A stretch of 42,199 nucleotides of DNA. It comes from an uncultured Lachnospiraceae bacterium (GTDB lineage: Bacteria > Bacillota > Clostridia > Lachnospirales > Lachnospiraceae). The notes beneath the pieces were generated by a model. That model had not been told where the DNA came from. It searched no databases and saw only the letters and a program-made list of their open reading frames with translations. Shown in pieces: positions 33,685 through 40,515 of the stretch. Where the stretch lies: contig CAJTMB010000028.1 of assembly GCA_910577105.1 (NCBI GenBank), positions 1-42,199 of the forward strand. The letters run 5' to 3'. How positions within the stretch are numbered: position 1 is the first letter of the stretch; each line of letters opens with the position of its first letter. The translations under genes and the position numbers were made by a program.

Positions 33685-35064
33685 CTATTTAATGTCGTTT
33701 TCGTCAAACACATCTCCACATTCAGGACAGAACTTCGGCGGCCTGGTCGGGTCTTCCGGCTCCCATCCACACTTATCACATTTGTAAAGAGGCGCTCCTG
33801 CCGGCTTGGGACTTCCACATTCAGGACAGAACTTGCCCTGATTTACATGACCGCAGCTACAGGTCCAGCCTGCCGACTCCGGCTTCGGCTTCCCGCACTC
33901 TTCACAGAACTTGTGTCTGTTATCCGTTTTGCCGCAGCTGCACGTCCAGCCAAGTACGGCCCCCGCGCCTGTCCCCGGCGCTGCAATGCCTTGATTCGGC
34001 ATTGCGGCAGTTCCCTGATTGGGCATGGATGACTGTGCCGCAGCTTTCTGAGCCGCACTCATGCCAAACAATGTATTGGCATCCATTCCGCCTGTCATCT
34101 GCGCCATATTCATGCCGGCAAATGCCATCATGGGACCTGCATTCTTATTGGCAGCTGCCAGTTTCATAGCTTCAGCCTGCGACGAAGCCAGTGTTGCCGC
34201 TGCCATATCCGCCTGCCTGAATACAGCCGTCTTCTGCAAATCTTTTATCATCTTTTCATCTTCTTCAGATGCTTTCATGCCGTTGATGGTCATGGACACC
34301 ATTTCAATGCCCCTGGTCTGCGCCCATTTATCGGAAAGCTCCTGATTCAACGCCTGGGTCAGTTCAACAGTATGCGCCGCAATCGCGCTGTACCTGACGC
34401 CCATATCCGAAATCCTCGCAAAAGCTGGCTGCAGGGCTGTAATCAGTTCTCCCTTCATCAGGCTTGTCAATTCGCTTTTTGCATATTTTTCCGTGACATT
34501 GCCGCATACGTTTGCATAAAAAAGAAGCGGGTCCGCTATCTTAAATGTATATTCACCGTTACACCTGATGGCAATATCCACATCCAGCCCGATATTGGAG
34601 TCTACTACACGGAAGGGTACGGGATTGGCCGTTCCGAAAAGGTTGCCCATAATCTCCTTGGTATTAAAAAAGTACACTCTCTGGTCTTTGGCAGGATTGC
34701 CGCCAAAAGAAAATCTTTTTCCCACAATGCTGAAGGACTGTTTCAGGTTTGCACCCAATTTGCCATAGAAAAGGGAAGGCTCAGTGGAATTGTCATAAAT
34801 AAATTCACCTGCCTCCGCGCAAAACTCCACTACTTTTCCCTGGTCAACAATTATCATACACTGTCCTTCGTTAACCGCTACGATGGAACCGTTGGTAATA
34901 ATGTTGTCAACGCCCTTTGTGTTACTGTTGCGTCCCTGCTCAACTCTTTTTTCACCTTTTACCACAAGCACATCACTGCTTAAGGAATTACAGTAAAAAT
35001 ACTCGCGCCACTGGTCCGCCATCAGACTGCCGATAGCATCTTTTGCTGCCTTAATTAAACCCAT
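33685..35064 (-). CDS. SPFH-domain 'virion core protein'-like protein with zinc ribbons
   Basis: 459 residues. An SPFH/band-7-like region (about 30-300) contains 'VNEGQCMIIVDQGKVVEFCA' and an Ala-rich helical part with 'ASSQAEAMKLAA'. It is followed by a Met/Ala/Gly-rich linker and three zinc ribbons: 'CSCGKTDNRHKFCEEC', 'CSCGHVNQGKFCPEC', and 'CDKCG...CPECG'. The family is often named after a poxvirus core protein, and its role in bacteria is poorly defined; SPFH proteins usually form membrane-associated rings. GGAGG precedes the ATG. The promoter is at 35127-35155. Confidence 0.82.
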   Translation of the reverse strand: MGLIKAAKDAIGSLMADQWREYFYCNSLSSDVLVVKGEKRVEQGRNSNTKGVDNIITNGSIVAVNEGQCMIIVDQGKVVEFCAEAGEFIYDNSTEPSLFYGKLGANLKQSFSIVGKRFSFGGNPAKDQRVYFFNTKEIMGNLFGTANPVPFRVVDSNIGLDVDIAIRCNGEYTFKIADPLLFYANVCGNVTEKYAKSELTSLMKGELITALQPAFARISDMGVRYSAIAAHTVELTQALNQELSDKWAQTRGIEMVSMTINGMKASEEDEKMIKDLQKTAVFRQADMAAATLASSQAEAMKLAAANKNAGPMMAFAGMNMAQMTGGMDANTLFGMSAAQKAAAQSSMPNQGTAAMPNQGIAAPGTGAGAVLGWTCSCGKTDNRHKFCEECGKPKPESAGWTCSCGHVNQGKFCPECGSPKPAGAPLYKCDKCGWEPEDPTRPPKFCPECGDVFDENDIK

Positions 35065-35126
35065 CTTTTTCCCTCCATGATATGTATTTTATTTTCTATA
35101 ATCAGTTTATGACTACGCTTGTCATT

Positions 35127-35155
35127 ATTGTATCAAGTTTTCCTATTTTTCTCAA
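35127..35155 (-). promoter_or_regulatory. Putative sigma-A promoter of the SPFH gene
   Basis: On the minus strand TTGAGA (35150-35155), a 17-base spacer and TACAAT (35127-35132). It lies about 65 bases before the SPFH start. Confidence 0.5.
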
Positions 35156-35203
35156 CAGACTTTTACAATAATATTACTTTTTCCCTTTACAAGCGCACTT
35201 TTT

Positions 35204-35232
35204 TTGCATAAACTGTATTATAGAGATAATTA
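35204..35232 (+). promoter_or_regulatory. Putative promoter of the cysteine-patterned XRE gene
   Basis: TTGCAT (35204-35209), a 17-base spacer and TAATTA (35227-35232), about 25 bases before the start. The boxes are moderate matches. GGGAG serves as the ribosome site. Confidence 0.35.
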
Positions 35233-35255
35233 TAACACATAAGGGAGTCAGCACC

Positions 35256-35744
35256 ATGGGAAAAAAAGCTACAAAAGCCGCCGATAACATGTATTATGTG
35301 GCACGTTATGAGGCCTCCAAGACAACTGATGATTTTACCAGCAGGGAAAAGGCCGCTGAACTTGTCGGCATAGACCGTACGCGCCTTGCCAGGATTGAAC
35401 TGGATACCATCACGCCGTATCCCGAAGAAGTACTTTCCATGTCTCGTACCTACAACTGCCCTGAACTCTGCAATTCCTACTGTGCAAGGGAGTGTCCCAT
35501 CGGCAAAACCAGTGTCAAGGAAGTAACCATAGATGATTTTGACCGTCTCGCGTTAAAGGTTCTCGGTTCCTTAAAGGACATCGACTCTCTCAGAATGTCA
35601 CTTATTGCCATTTCCGAAGACGGCATTATTTCCGAGTCAGAGCGCCCTGCCTTTCAGCACATTCTGGACGCACTGGAAAAAATATCCACAAATGCCAAGG
35701 CGCTGCAGTTATGGGCCATCAAAAATATCCATATTGAAGAATAA
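35256..35744 (+). CDS. XRE-like helix-turn-helix protein with CxxxCxxxCxxxC motif
   Basis: 162 residues. An N-terminal HTH (about 25-65: 'SREKAAELVGIDRTRLARIE') is followed directly by cysteines at 68, 72, 76 and 80, each four residues apart ('NCPELCNSYCARECPIG'), then a helical C terminus (about 90-160). The spacing would put all four cysteines on one helix face, or allow metal or Fe-S binding. It is divergent from the SPFH gene, with 191 bases between, and upstream of the binding lipoprotein gene. A redox- or metal-sensing role is inference. Confidence 0.7.
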   Translation: MGKKATKAADNMYYVARYEASKTTDDFTSREKAAELVGIDRTRLARIELDTITPYPEEVLSMSRTYNCPELCNSYCARECPIGKTSVKEVTIDDFDRLALKVLGSLKDIDSLRMSLIAISEDGIISESERPAFQHILDALEKISTNAKALQLWAIKNIHIEE

Positions 35745-35815
35745 TCCCTATGGCAATGCACCTTTTAATATGAACCTAATATAATAAAGCATCACGAAAA
35801 ACTGGAGGAATTTTT

Positions 35816-36817
35816 ATGAAGAAATTATTTAGTTTATCGCTGGTGCTTTTATTGTGCCTTTCTTTTCTGACGGGCTGCGGCAGTAAAGAAGGCGCCGGCG
35901 GTGACCTTACAAAAGTTACCCTAAATGAAGTTGCGCATAGTATTTTTTATGCTCCCATGTACGTTGCCATTGAAGAAGGTTACTTTGAAGAGGAAGGCAT
36001 CGACCTGACGCTTGTGACAGGTTTTGGCGCCGATAAGACTATGACGGCACTGCTTACCGGTGAAGCTGATATCGGATTTATGGGCAGCGAAAGCACCATT
36101 TACACTTATGCAAACGGCACCCAGGACTATGCCATTACCTTTGCACAGCTTACCCAGCGTGCCGGAAACTTTTTGGTTTCGAGAACCCCCATCGATAATT
36201 TCAGCTGGGATATGATTGTCGGAACCGACGTTCTGGGCGGACGTCCGGGCGGTATGCCGGAAATGGTATTTGAATATATCCTGTTAAAAAACAACATTGA
36301 CCCCAAACTGGATGTCAATATTGACCAGAGCATCGACTTTGGTTCTACCGCTGCCGCTTTTTCCGGCGGACAGGGCGATTTCACCGTTGAATTTGAACCT
36401 CATGCCACTGCCCTGGAATTAAAAGGCGACGGTTATGTGGTTGCATCCTTAGGTGAAGATTCCGGCTATGTACCCTACACTGCATTTTCAGCTAAGAAGA
36501 GTTATATAGAAGAGCACCCCGAAATCATCCAGGCATTTACCAATGCACTGCAAAAAGGCATGGACTACGTCAATTCACACACGCCTGAAGAAATTGCCAA
36601 AATCATACAGCCGCAGTTTGCCGAAACGGATATGGAAACCCTCGTAACCATAGTCAAAAGATACCATGAACAGGATACCTGGAAAGAAGATTTGATTTTC
36701 AGTGAAGATGCCTTTACCCTTTTACAGAATATTCTGGAAGAATCCGATGTTTTACCGGAACGCGTTCCTTATGACGTACTGGTCAATACGGAATTTGCAG
36801 AAAAAGCAAAGAACTAG
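35816..36817 (+). CDS. NMT1/THI5-type ABC substrate-binding lipoprotein (orphan)
   Basis: 333 residues. Signal peptide with lipobox 'LTGC' (Cys about 21), then the NMT1/SsuA-like fold: 'FYAPMYVAIEEGYFEEEGID', 'LLTGEADIGFMGSES', 'GRPGGMPEMVFEYILL'. Members bind pyrimidine, riboflavin, sulfonate or nitrate-type ligands. No permease or ATPase gene follows; the next element is a terminator, so the partners must lie elsewhere. GGAGG precedes the ATG. Confidence 0.85.
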   Translation: MKKLFSLSLVLLLCLSFLTGCGSKEGAGGDLTKVTLNEVAHSIFYAPMYVAIEEGYFEEEGIDLTLVTGFGADKTMTALLTGEADIGFMGSESTIYTYANGTQDYAITFAQLTQRAGNFLVSRTPIDNFSWDMIVGTDVLGGRPGGMPEMVFEYILLKNNIDPKLDVNIDQSIDFGSTAAAFSGGQGDFTVEFEPHATALELKGDGYVVASLGEDSGYVPYTAFSAKKSYIEEHPEIIQAFTNALQKGMDYVNSHTPEEIAKIIQPQFAETDMETLVTIVKRYHEQDTWKEDLIFSEDAFTLLQNILEESDVLPERVPYDVLVNTEFAEKAKN

Positions 36818-36823
36818 AATAAG

Positions 36824-36857
36824 AAAGAGGATACCTTCTATCCGGTATCCTCTTTTC
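36824..36857. terminator. Bidirectional intrinsic terminator
   Basis: AGAGGATACC (36826-36835) pairs with GGTATCCTCT (36844-36853), extended by flanking A/T pairs. There is a T tract on both strands. It separates the convergent lipoprotein and DUF1836 genes. Confidence 0.88.
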
Positions 36858-36862
36858 TTTGT

Positions 36863-37471
36863 TCACTCCTGTTCTTCTTTATTCTCCCTCAAATCATCAA
36901 CCAGCTTCTCAATCAAAAGTTTTTTAGTATATACATCAAAGCTCAGCAGGCAGATAAAAGCAAAAGTTTTTAAAAAACTGCGTTCCTCTTCCGGCGCATC
37001 CTCAAATGTTTGTTCTGCCCGTTTGAACTTAGCCCTAACATCCTTTTTTAATATTTCAACCTGTTCTTCCTCCATGCCAAAAACTTCATTATACAATTCC
37101 TCAAGGCCGAATCCATCCCCTTTCCGGAAAAATCTATCCTTGATTGGTTTTAAAAGAGCCTGTATATCGCTGATGGACAGAATATTTTTATAATAGTAAA
37201 TAAATATCAGAAGGAGCATGTGCTCTTTTGTATATTTTTTCTTGGCAGGCGGCGGCAGCAGCTCATTTTTTGCATAATTGTTAATCATGGTCTTTGTCAG
37301 AATCTTGTCCTCATCCGGATTCCTGGTCGTGGTACGCAGCCGCTTGTCCATAAAAGTTGTGACCTGGTCCATATATAAATCTATGTTGGGAATATCTTCC
37401 GTTTTGATATACTCAATCCTTGTCAGACTCTCCAATATGCTGTTCAGCAAATCTTCCGTATTAATCGTCAT
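36863..37471 (-). CDS. DUF1836 family putative regulator
   Basis: 202 residues matching the DUF1836 pattern: an N-terminal helical part with 'NIDLYMDQVTTFMDKRL', then 'LTKTMINNYAKNELLPPPAK' and 'YTKEHMLLLIFIYYYK', which looks like a MerR-type DNA-binding helix set, and an acidic helical C terminus. Members are thought to be transcription regulators with unknown targets. GGGGAG precedes the ATG. Its promoter (37541-37569) holds a perfect palindrome, a plausible self-regulation site. Confidence 0.82.
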   Translation of the reverse strand: MTINTEDLLNSILESLTRIEYIKTEDIPNIDLYMDQVTTFMDKRLRTTTRNPDEDKILTKTMINNYAKNELLPPPAKKKYTKEHMLLLIFIYYYKNILSISDIQALLKPIKDRFFRKGDGFGLEELYNEVFGMEEEQVEILKKDVRAKFKRAEQTFEDAPEEERSFLKTFAFICLLSFDVYTKKLLIEKLVDDLRENKEEQE

Positions 37472-37540
37472 AAAATCATCTCCCCTTTTTGGCGGACCGC
37501 TGTTTCCAATCGCACGGAAACATACGCTTATGTACTATCC

Positions 37541-37569
37541 ATTATATAGTATTGAATACTACATGACAA
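37541..37569 (-). promoter_or_regulatory. DUF1836 promoter with palindrome in the spacer
   Basis: Minus strand: TTGTCA (37564-37569), a 17-base spacer, TATAAT (37541-37546). The spacer contains the 15-base palindrome TAGTATTGAATACTA (37547-37561). A second inverted repeat, TGTTTCC/GGAAACA (37501-37522), lies in the leader. Confidence 0.65.
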
Positions 37570-37638
37570 GTTTTTTTTATAGCAGTAATCCCATGTATAT
37601 TTTGTCAATAGTTTTGCGACAAGTTTTTGAAAAAATTT

Positions 37639-38679
37639 TTATGCCAATTTCTGTAACTCTTCCTCGAATAGTTCCGCTGATGTTCTGTAATCAAAGATTC
37701 CCCTTGGATAATTGTTAATCCATTTTTCTATATACTCTATCTCTGCGTCCTGCCTGCCGTCAAAATCTTCCCCTTTTGGTATGTGCCTGCGGATAAGCCT
37801 ATTGTTATTCTCGTTGCTTCCACGCTCCCAACTGCTATAAGGGTGGCAATAGAAAACAAAGGTACGCTTTTCCTCTCCGAACACGGATTTTTCCATACCC
37901 TCATAGTCTGCAAACTCCACCCCGTTATCTACCGTAATGCTGCGGAATACCTTACTAAACATATCCCCCCATTTCCTTTCTAACCGGTCCAACGCTTCCA
38001 CTACGGACGCTGCCGTTTGGTCTTTCAGCTTTACTATGATTTCATCACGGGTCTTTCTTTCTGTCAGCACAAGCATACATGATTTTGTAACCCCACGTTG
38101 CCCCTTTACTGTATCCATTTCCCAATGACCGAATATCTCCCGGTCCTTTACCTCTTCGGGTCTGTTTTCTATGCTTTCCCCTGCACTTGCCCTTTTCTGT
38201 ACCTTTACCTTTTTATTATGCTTTTTCTTTTTACTTTTAATAGGTAGGTCTTTGTTTGTCAGTTTTAAGAAAATTCCATTGTCTATATATCTGTAAAGCG
38301 TCCGCAAACTGATAGAGGTTTTAAACTGCTTTTCCCCTTTTGCAATCTCCGCTAATGCTGCTTCCGGGCTGTACTTATCGTTTACTATTTTATCCTCTAT
38401 GCACTCCGCCAATTCCCTATCATTCCCTATCTTTAACGCCCTGCCTTTTCCCTCTTGGGCGTAGTCGTGTGCTTTCTGCCCCAAGTCGCTACTGTACCTT
38501 TCCTCTTCCGTATAATCAGAATTGCGGTGCATATATTTACCCTTGTCGTATTCCCTGTATATCGTGCTTCTGTGGAAATGTAATTGCTTTGCTATTTCCG
38601 CTTTGGAATGTCCTGCATTTAACAAGGCTTCCATTTTGATACGGTCATTATGGCTCATTTGTTTAAATAATTTTCCCAT
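37639..38679 (-). CDS. IS30-family transposase
   Basis: 346 residues. An N-terminal HTH ('GHSKAEIAKQLHFHRSTIYRE') is followed by the IS30 DDE integrase core: 'FGHWEMDTVKGQ' (first Asp), 'ITVDNGVEF' (second Asp) and 'SWERGSNENNNRLIRR' (Glu). All three catalytic residues are present and the length is normal, so it looks intact. AGGAGG lies eight bases before the ATG. Terminal inverted repeats were not found by eye, so the element ends are not set. It lies between the DUF1836 gene and the prophage segment. Confidence 0.92.
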   Translation of the reverse strand: MGKLFKQMSHNDRIKMEALLNAGHSKAEIAKQLHFHRSTIYREYDKGKYMHRNSDYTEEERYSSDLGQKAHDYAQEGKGRALKIGNDRELAECIEDKIVNDKYSPEAALAEIAKGEKQFKTSISLRTLYRYIDNGIFLKLTNKDLPIKSKKKKHNKKVKVQKRASAGESIENRPEEVKDREIFGHWEMDTVKGQRGVTKSCMLVLTERKTRDEIIVKLKDQTAASVVEALDRLERKWGDMFSKVFRSITVDNGVEFADYEGMEKSVFGEEKRTFVFYCHPYSSWERGSNENNNRLIRRHIPKGEDFDGRQDAEIEYIEKWINNYPRGIFDYRTSAELFEEELQKLA

Positions 38680-38699
38680 GTACTCTACCTCCTATGATT

Positions 38700-38736
38700 A
38701 AAGGGGCAGCGGGTAAAATATTCCTGCTGCCCCTTT
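38700..38736. repeat. 11-bp perfect hairpin upstream of the transposase
   Basis: AAAGGGGCAGC (38700-38710) pairs with GCTGCCCCTTT (38726-38736) over a 15-base loop. It lies directly before the transposase ribosome site. It has no strong T tract, so it may shield the transposase from read-through transcription rather than terminate. Confidence 0.55.
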
Positions 38737-38809
38737 GGATTCCGCCTTACCGCCTTTCCCATAGTGAAATAGAGCATAGCTTAACCCATGCTGCCAATCC
38801 CTCCGGCTT

Positions 38810-38831
38810 TTTGTGTCCGAATCGGTCTATT
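38810..38831. repeat. 22-bp direct repeat, copy 1
   Basis: Identical to 40494-40515. Contains the palindromic core CCGATTCGG (read on the minus strand). It lies at the far end of the small regulatory island. Confidence 0.7.
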
Positions 38832-38930
38832 GTATCTTGATTTTTTCCTTTTCTCCTGCTATTATTTCCTTAAACACTAGGGGCGGTTAGCAGGAATGTT
38901 AAGAAGTCCGCCCCCTGTGTGAATCCCTAT

Positions 38931-39092
38931 TTAATCTTCAATATCCTTTTGGGTATCCTCGATTAAATCATTTATGAGCCTTTCGGCTTCCTCTAAATTC
39001 TTTTCCTTGATAGCCTTTTTTAAGTCTTTCAAATCCCGCATTAAACGTCTTAGGTAACTTTTGAATACTGCCATTTCTTCGGTGTTCTCCAT
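38931..39092 (-). CDS. 53-residue charged helical phage protein
   Basis: Starts 'MENTEEMAVFKSYLRRLMRD' and is almost wholly helical and charged, ending 'DTQKDIED'. AAAGGAG lies eight bases before the ATG. A near-perfect promoter with an RHH-type palindrome in its spacer lies at 39133-39161, so the gene is probably repressible. I do not recognise the family; heptad-like leucines suggest a coiled coil. Confidence 0.65.
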   Translation of the reverse strand: MENTEEMAVFKSYLRRLMRDLKDLKKAIKEKNLEEAERLINDLIEDTQKDIED

Positions 39093-39132
39093 TTCTTTAA
39101 CTCCTTTCCTGCTATCTCCTTGCTACAATTAC

Positions 39133-39161
39133 ATTATATACTTATATAAGTATATTGTCAA
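39133..39161 (-). promoter_or_regulatory. Consensus promoter with palindromic operator (copy 1)
   Basis: Minus strand: TTGACA (39156-39161), a 17-base spacer, TATAAT (39133-39138), both perfect. The spacer lies within the 20-base perfect palindrome 39136-39155, core CTTATATAAG. A bound repressor would block polymerase directly. Confidence 0.8.
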
Positions 39162-39203
39162 GTGTTTTTTATAAATTTTGTGCTACAAATTCCTGAATAT
39201 GTG

Positions 39204-39377
39204 CTACAAAACTTTTTCTTTATTCTTGGCGTATTCCTCAACAATCTTTTGCAACTTGTCCGTGAAATTCTTTCCCGGACTTTCTTCTATGATTCTGAAT
39301 ATCTCCGGCTTGAATCTTACCGTTTTATGGATATTGCAATCATCATTAGTATATACGCCGTCCTTATAAGCGTACAC
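39204..39377 (-). CDS. 57-residue ribbon-helix-helix-like protein
   Basis: GTG start one base after the previous gene stop, with G-rich 'AGGGGCGAGGG' as ribosome site. The product begins 'MYAYKDGVYTNDDC' and contains 'KTVRFKPEIFRIIEE', 'GKNFTDKLQKIVEEYA', which matches the RHH pattern of one beta strand and two helices. RHH proteins bind DNA as dimers at short palindromes. It is coupled to the upstream RHH-like gene; the two could form a heteromeric repressor. The fold assignment is by pattern only. Confidence 0.65.
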   Translation of the reverse strand: MYAYKDGVYTNDDCNIHKTVRFKPEIFRIIEESPGKNFTDKLQKIVEEYAKNKEKVL

Positions 39378-39378
39378 C

Positions 39379-39591
39379 CTAACCCTCGCCCCTTTCCCTT
39401 TTTATTTTTTCCTCAACTGCTGCAACAATCATCTGATTCCGGCTCTTGTACCCTAATTCCTTGGCTATCTCCGTCCACTCTTCCGCCCTGCCTTTCGGTA
39501 TGGAAGTAAGCAGAAAAGAATCATAGTTATTCTTATTCCATTTATTTTTTGCCCTAGTCGCAGGCGTTCCGCCCGCCTTTTCCTCTGCCAT
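39379..39591 (-). CDS. 70-residue ribbon-helix-helix protein (CopG/Arc-like)
   Basis: After a basic N-terminal arm ('GTPATRAKNKWNKNN') comes a strand 'YDSFLLTSIPKG' and two helices, 'RAEEWTEIAKELGYKSRNQM' continuing to a charged end. This is the RHH layout of Arc and CopG-type repressors. The stop overlaps the second RHH-like gene region by one-base spacing. Palindromes at 39656-39755 lie just upstream, where autorepression would act. Confidence 0.72.
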   Translation of the reverse strand: MAEEKAGGTPATRAKNKWNKNNYDSFLLTSIPKGRAEEWTEIAKELGYKSRNQMIVAAVEEKIKRERGEG

Positions 39592-39655
39592 TACGCACTA
39601 CCTCCTGTCCGTTCCGACCGTTTATAGTTTCCTGCTGAAATTGTATCACACTTTT

Positions 39656-39673
39656 TATACTTATACAAGTATA
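39656..39673. promoter_or_regulatory. Palindromic operator, copy 2
   Basis: TATACTTATACAAGTATA, an imperfect palindrome with one mismatched pair. It lies about 65 bases before the first RHH gene. Confidence 0.7.
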
Positions 39674-39696
39674 TAAAATGCACAAGATTTCCTATG

Positions 39697-39710
39697 TACT
39701 TATATAAGTA
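39697..39710. promoter_or_regulatory. Palindromic operator, copy 3
   Basis: TACTTATATAAGTA, a perfect 14-base palindrome in the middle of the divergent intergenic region. Its centre is 39 bases from copy 2 and 43 from copy 4. Confidence 0.7.
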
Positions 39711-39730
39711 TTTTGTGAACATTTCCGGGA

Positions 39731-39759
39731 TTGCAAATATACTTATATAAGTATATAAT
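39731..39759 (+). promoter_or_regulatory. Promoter of the ArdC-N-like gene with palindromic operator (copy 4)
   Basis: TTGCAA (39731-39736), a 17-base spacer, TATAAT (39754-39759). The perfect palindrome TATACTTATATAAGTATA (39738-39755) covers the spacer, the same geometry as at 39133-39161. Confidence 0.78.
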
Positions 39760-39804
39760 GTACTCATAAGGAACAGAAAATAAAGTGCATGGAGGATTAA
39801 GGAA

Positions 39805-40111
39805 ATGACAAATACAGATATTATTATCAGTGAAGCGGTAGCAAACGGATTATACACAATGGAACAAATCGAAAATATACTTGCAGGCGGTCACATGATA
39901 CCGCTACACACATTCCAAGCATGGAAAAGTTTTGGATACACTGTAAAAAAAAGGAGAACACGCCCGGATTACTACAAAGCTTTGGAGATTCACGAACAAG
40001 GCAAAGAAAAATGAGGACGTGGACGGAAACACGGACGGAACGGACAACAACCATTATTACCTTGCAAAGGCATTTCTTTTTACCGCCGACCAAGTGGAAA
40101 AATTAAAATAA
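39805..40111 (+). CDS. ArdC N-terminal-like small protein, frame broken at an A8 run
   Basis: The first frame runs from ATG 39805 ('MTNTDIIISEAVANGLYTME') and stops at 40012-40014, giving 69 residues. Its last 20 residues after 'FGYTVKK' are atypical. The next frame (open after a TAA at 39944-39946) reads 'GEHARITTKLWR', a polar linker, then 'YYLAKAFLFTADQVEKLK' and stops at 40109-40111. Joined at the A8 run (39945-39952) these give about 101 residues resembling the ArdC N-terminal ssDNA-binding pattern (W..GY.VKKGEHA...F..DQVE). Joining needs one A to be skipped. A GGAG follows the A run. The family match is from memory. Confidence 0.65.
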
Positions 40112-40117
40112 AAACAA

Positions 40118-40148
40118 CCCCCAAGGCATAGAGCCAAGGGGGCGTTTT
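40118..40148. terminator. Bidirectional terminator after the lysis cassette
   Basis: CCCCC AA GGC (40118-40127) pairs symmetrically with GCC AA GGGGG (40133-40142) around a five-base loop. The minus strand continues TTGTTTTTATTTT and the plus strand CGTTTTT. It ends the holin transcript and the convergent ArdC-N-like gene. Confidence 0.88.
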
Positions 40149-40163
40149 TCTTCCTGCGGTATC

Positions 40164-40472
40164 TTATTTTATAAACCTGTCCTTTAATTCCTTGAATGTA
40201 TCCCAACCGTACATTGAGATATACGCCACTACAAACGCTGCGAATACCGCAAGTGCCACATAGTACCACAAAAGCGGTATGCCTGCATAGGCAACGTATA
40301 TCAACAACGCTGCCACGGTCACGATTAAGGAAACAAGGATAACAAACGCCTTTGTCGGCACTTTCTTAATCCCCGGCAAGTCCTTTAACAGTTCCGTAAT
40401 GAGGGATACGGCAAACGCCAACGCCCCCAAGATACCGATAATCAAAACTGAATTTTCCGCTAAAATCTTCAT
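40164..40472 (-). CDS. Phage holin-like membrane protein
   Basis: 102 residues with three or more TM helices: about 8-28 ('VLIIGILGALAFAVSLITEL'), 42-62 and 68-90, then a basic, charged C terminus ('KELKDRF'). Size, helix number and position right after an endolysin-type gene are typical for holins, which permeabilise the membrane at lysis. GGAGG precedes the ATG. It lies 38 bases downstream of the lysozyme-fold gene, and a terminator follows. Confidence 0.75.
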   Translation of the reverse strand: MKILAENSVLIIGILGALAFAVSLITELLKDLPGIKKVPTKAFVILVSLIVTVAALLIYVAYAGIPLLWYYVALAVFAAFVVAYISMYGWDTFKELKDRFIK

Positions 40473-40493
40473 ATTTTTCTATCCTCCGTTGTC

Positions 40494-40515
40494 TTTGTGT
40501 CCGAATCGGTCTATT
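40494..40515. repeat. 22-bp direct repeat, copy 2
   Basis: Identical to 38810-38831. It contains the stop codon of the lysozyme-fold gene and the CCGATTCGG core, and lies just before the holin ribosome site. Confidence 0.7.

Noticed and set aside
38747..38869. Open frame with protein-like end ('IDRFGHKKPEGLAAWVK') near the first 22-bp repeat
   Set aside because: No usable start codon or ribosome-site spacing, and it is interrupted by nearby stops. It may be a remnant, but it is not supported as a gene.
37563..39180. TTGTCAA-type sequences on both sides of the IS30 transposase as possible terminal repeats
   Set aside because: They are in direct, not inverted, orientation and the right-hand one lies inside the 39133-39161 promoter. 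IS ends remain unassigned.
39827..40093. Antisense Cys/Val-rich open frame opposite the ArdC-N-like gene
   Set aside because: Low-complexity reading opposite a better-supported gene, with no ribosome site.
40011..40106. Alternative frame from ATG 40011 downstream of the 69-residue stop
   Set aside because: The reading is Thr/Arg-rich and unlike protein, whereas the neighbouring frame continues the ArdC-N-like pattern.
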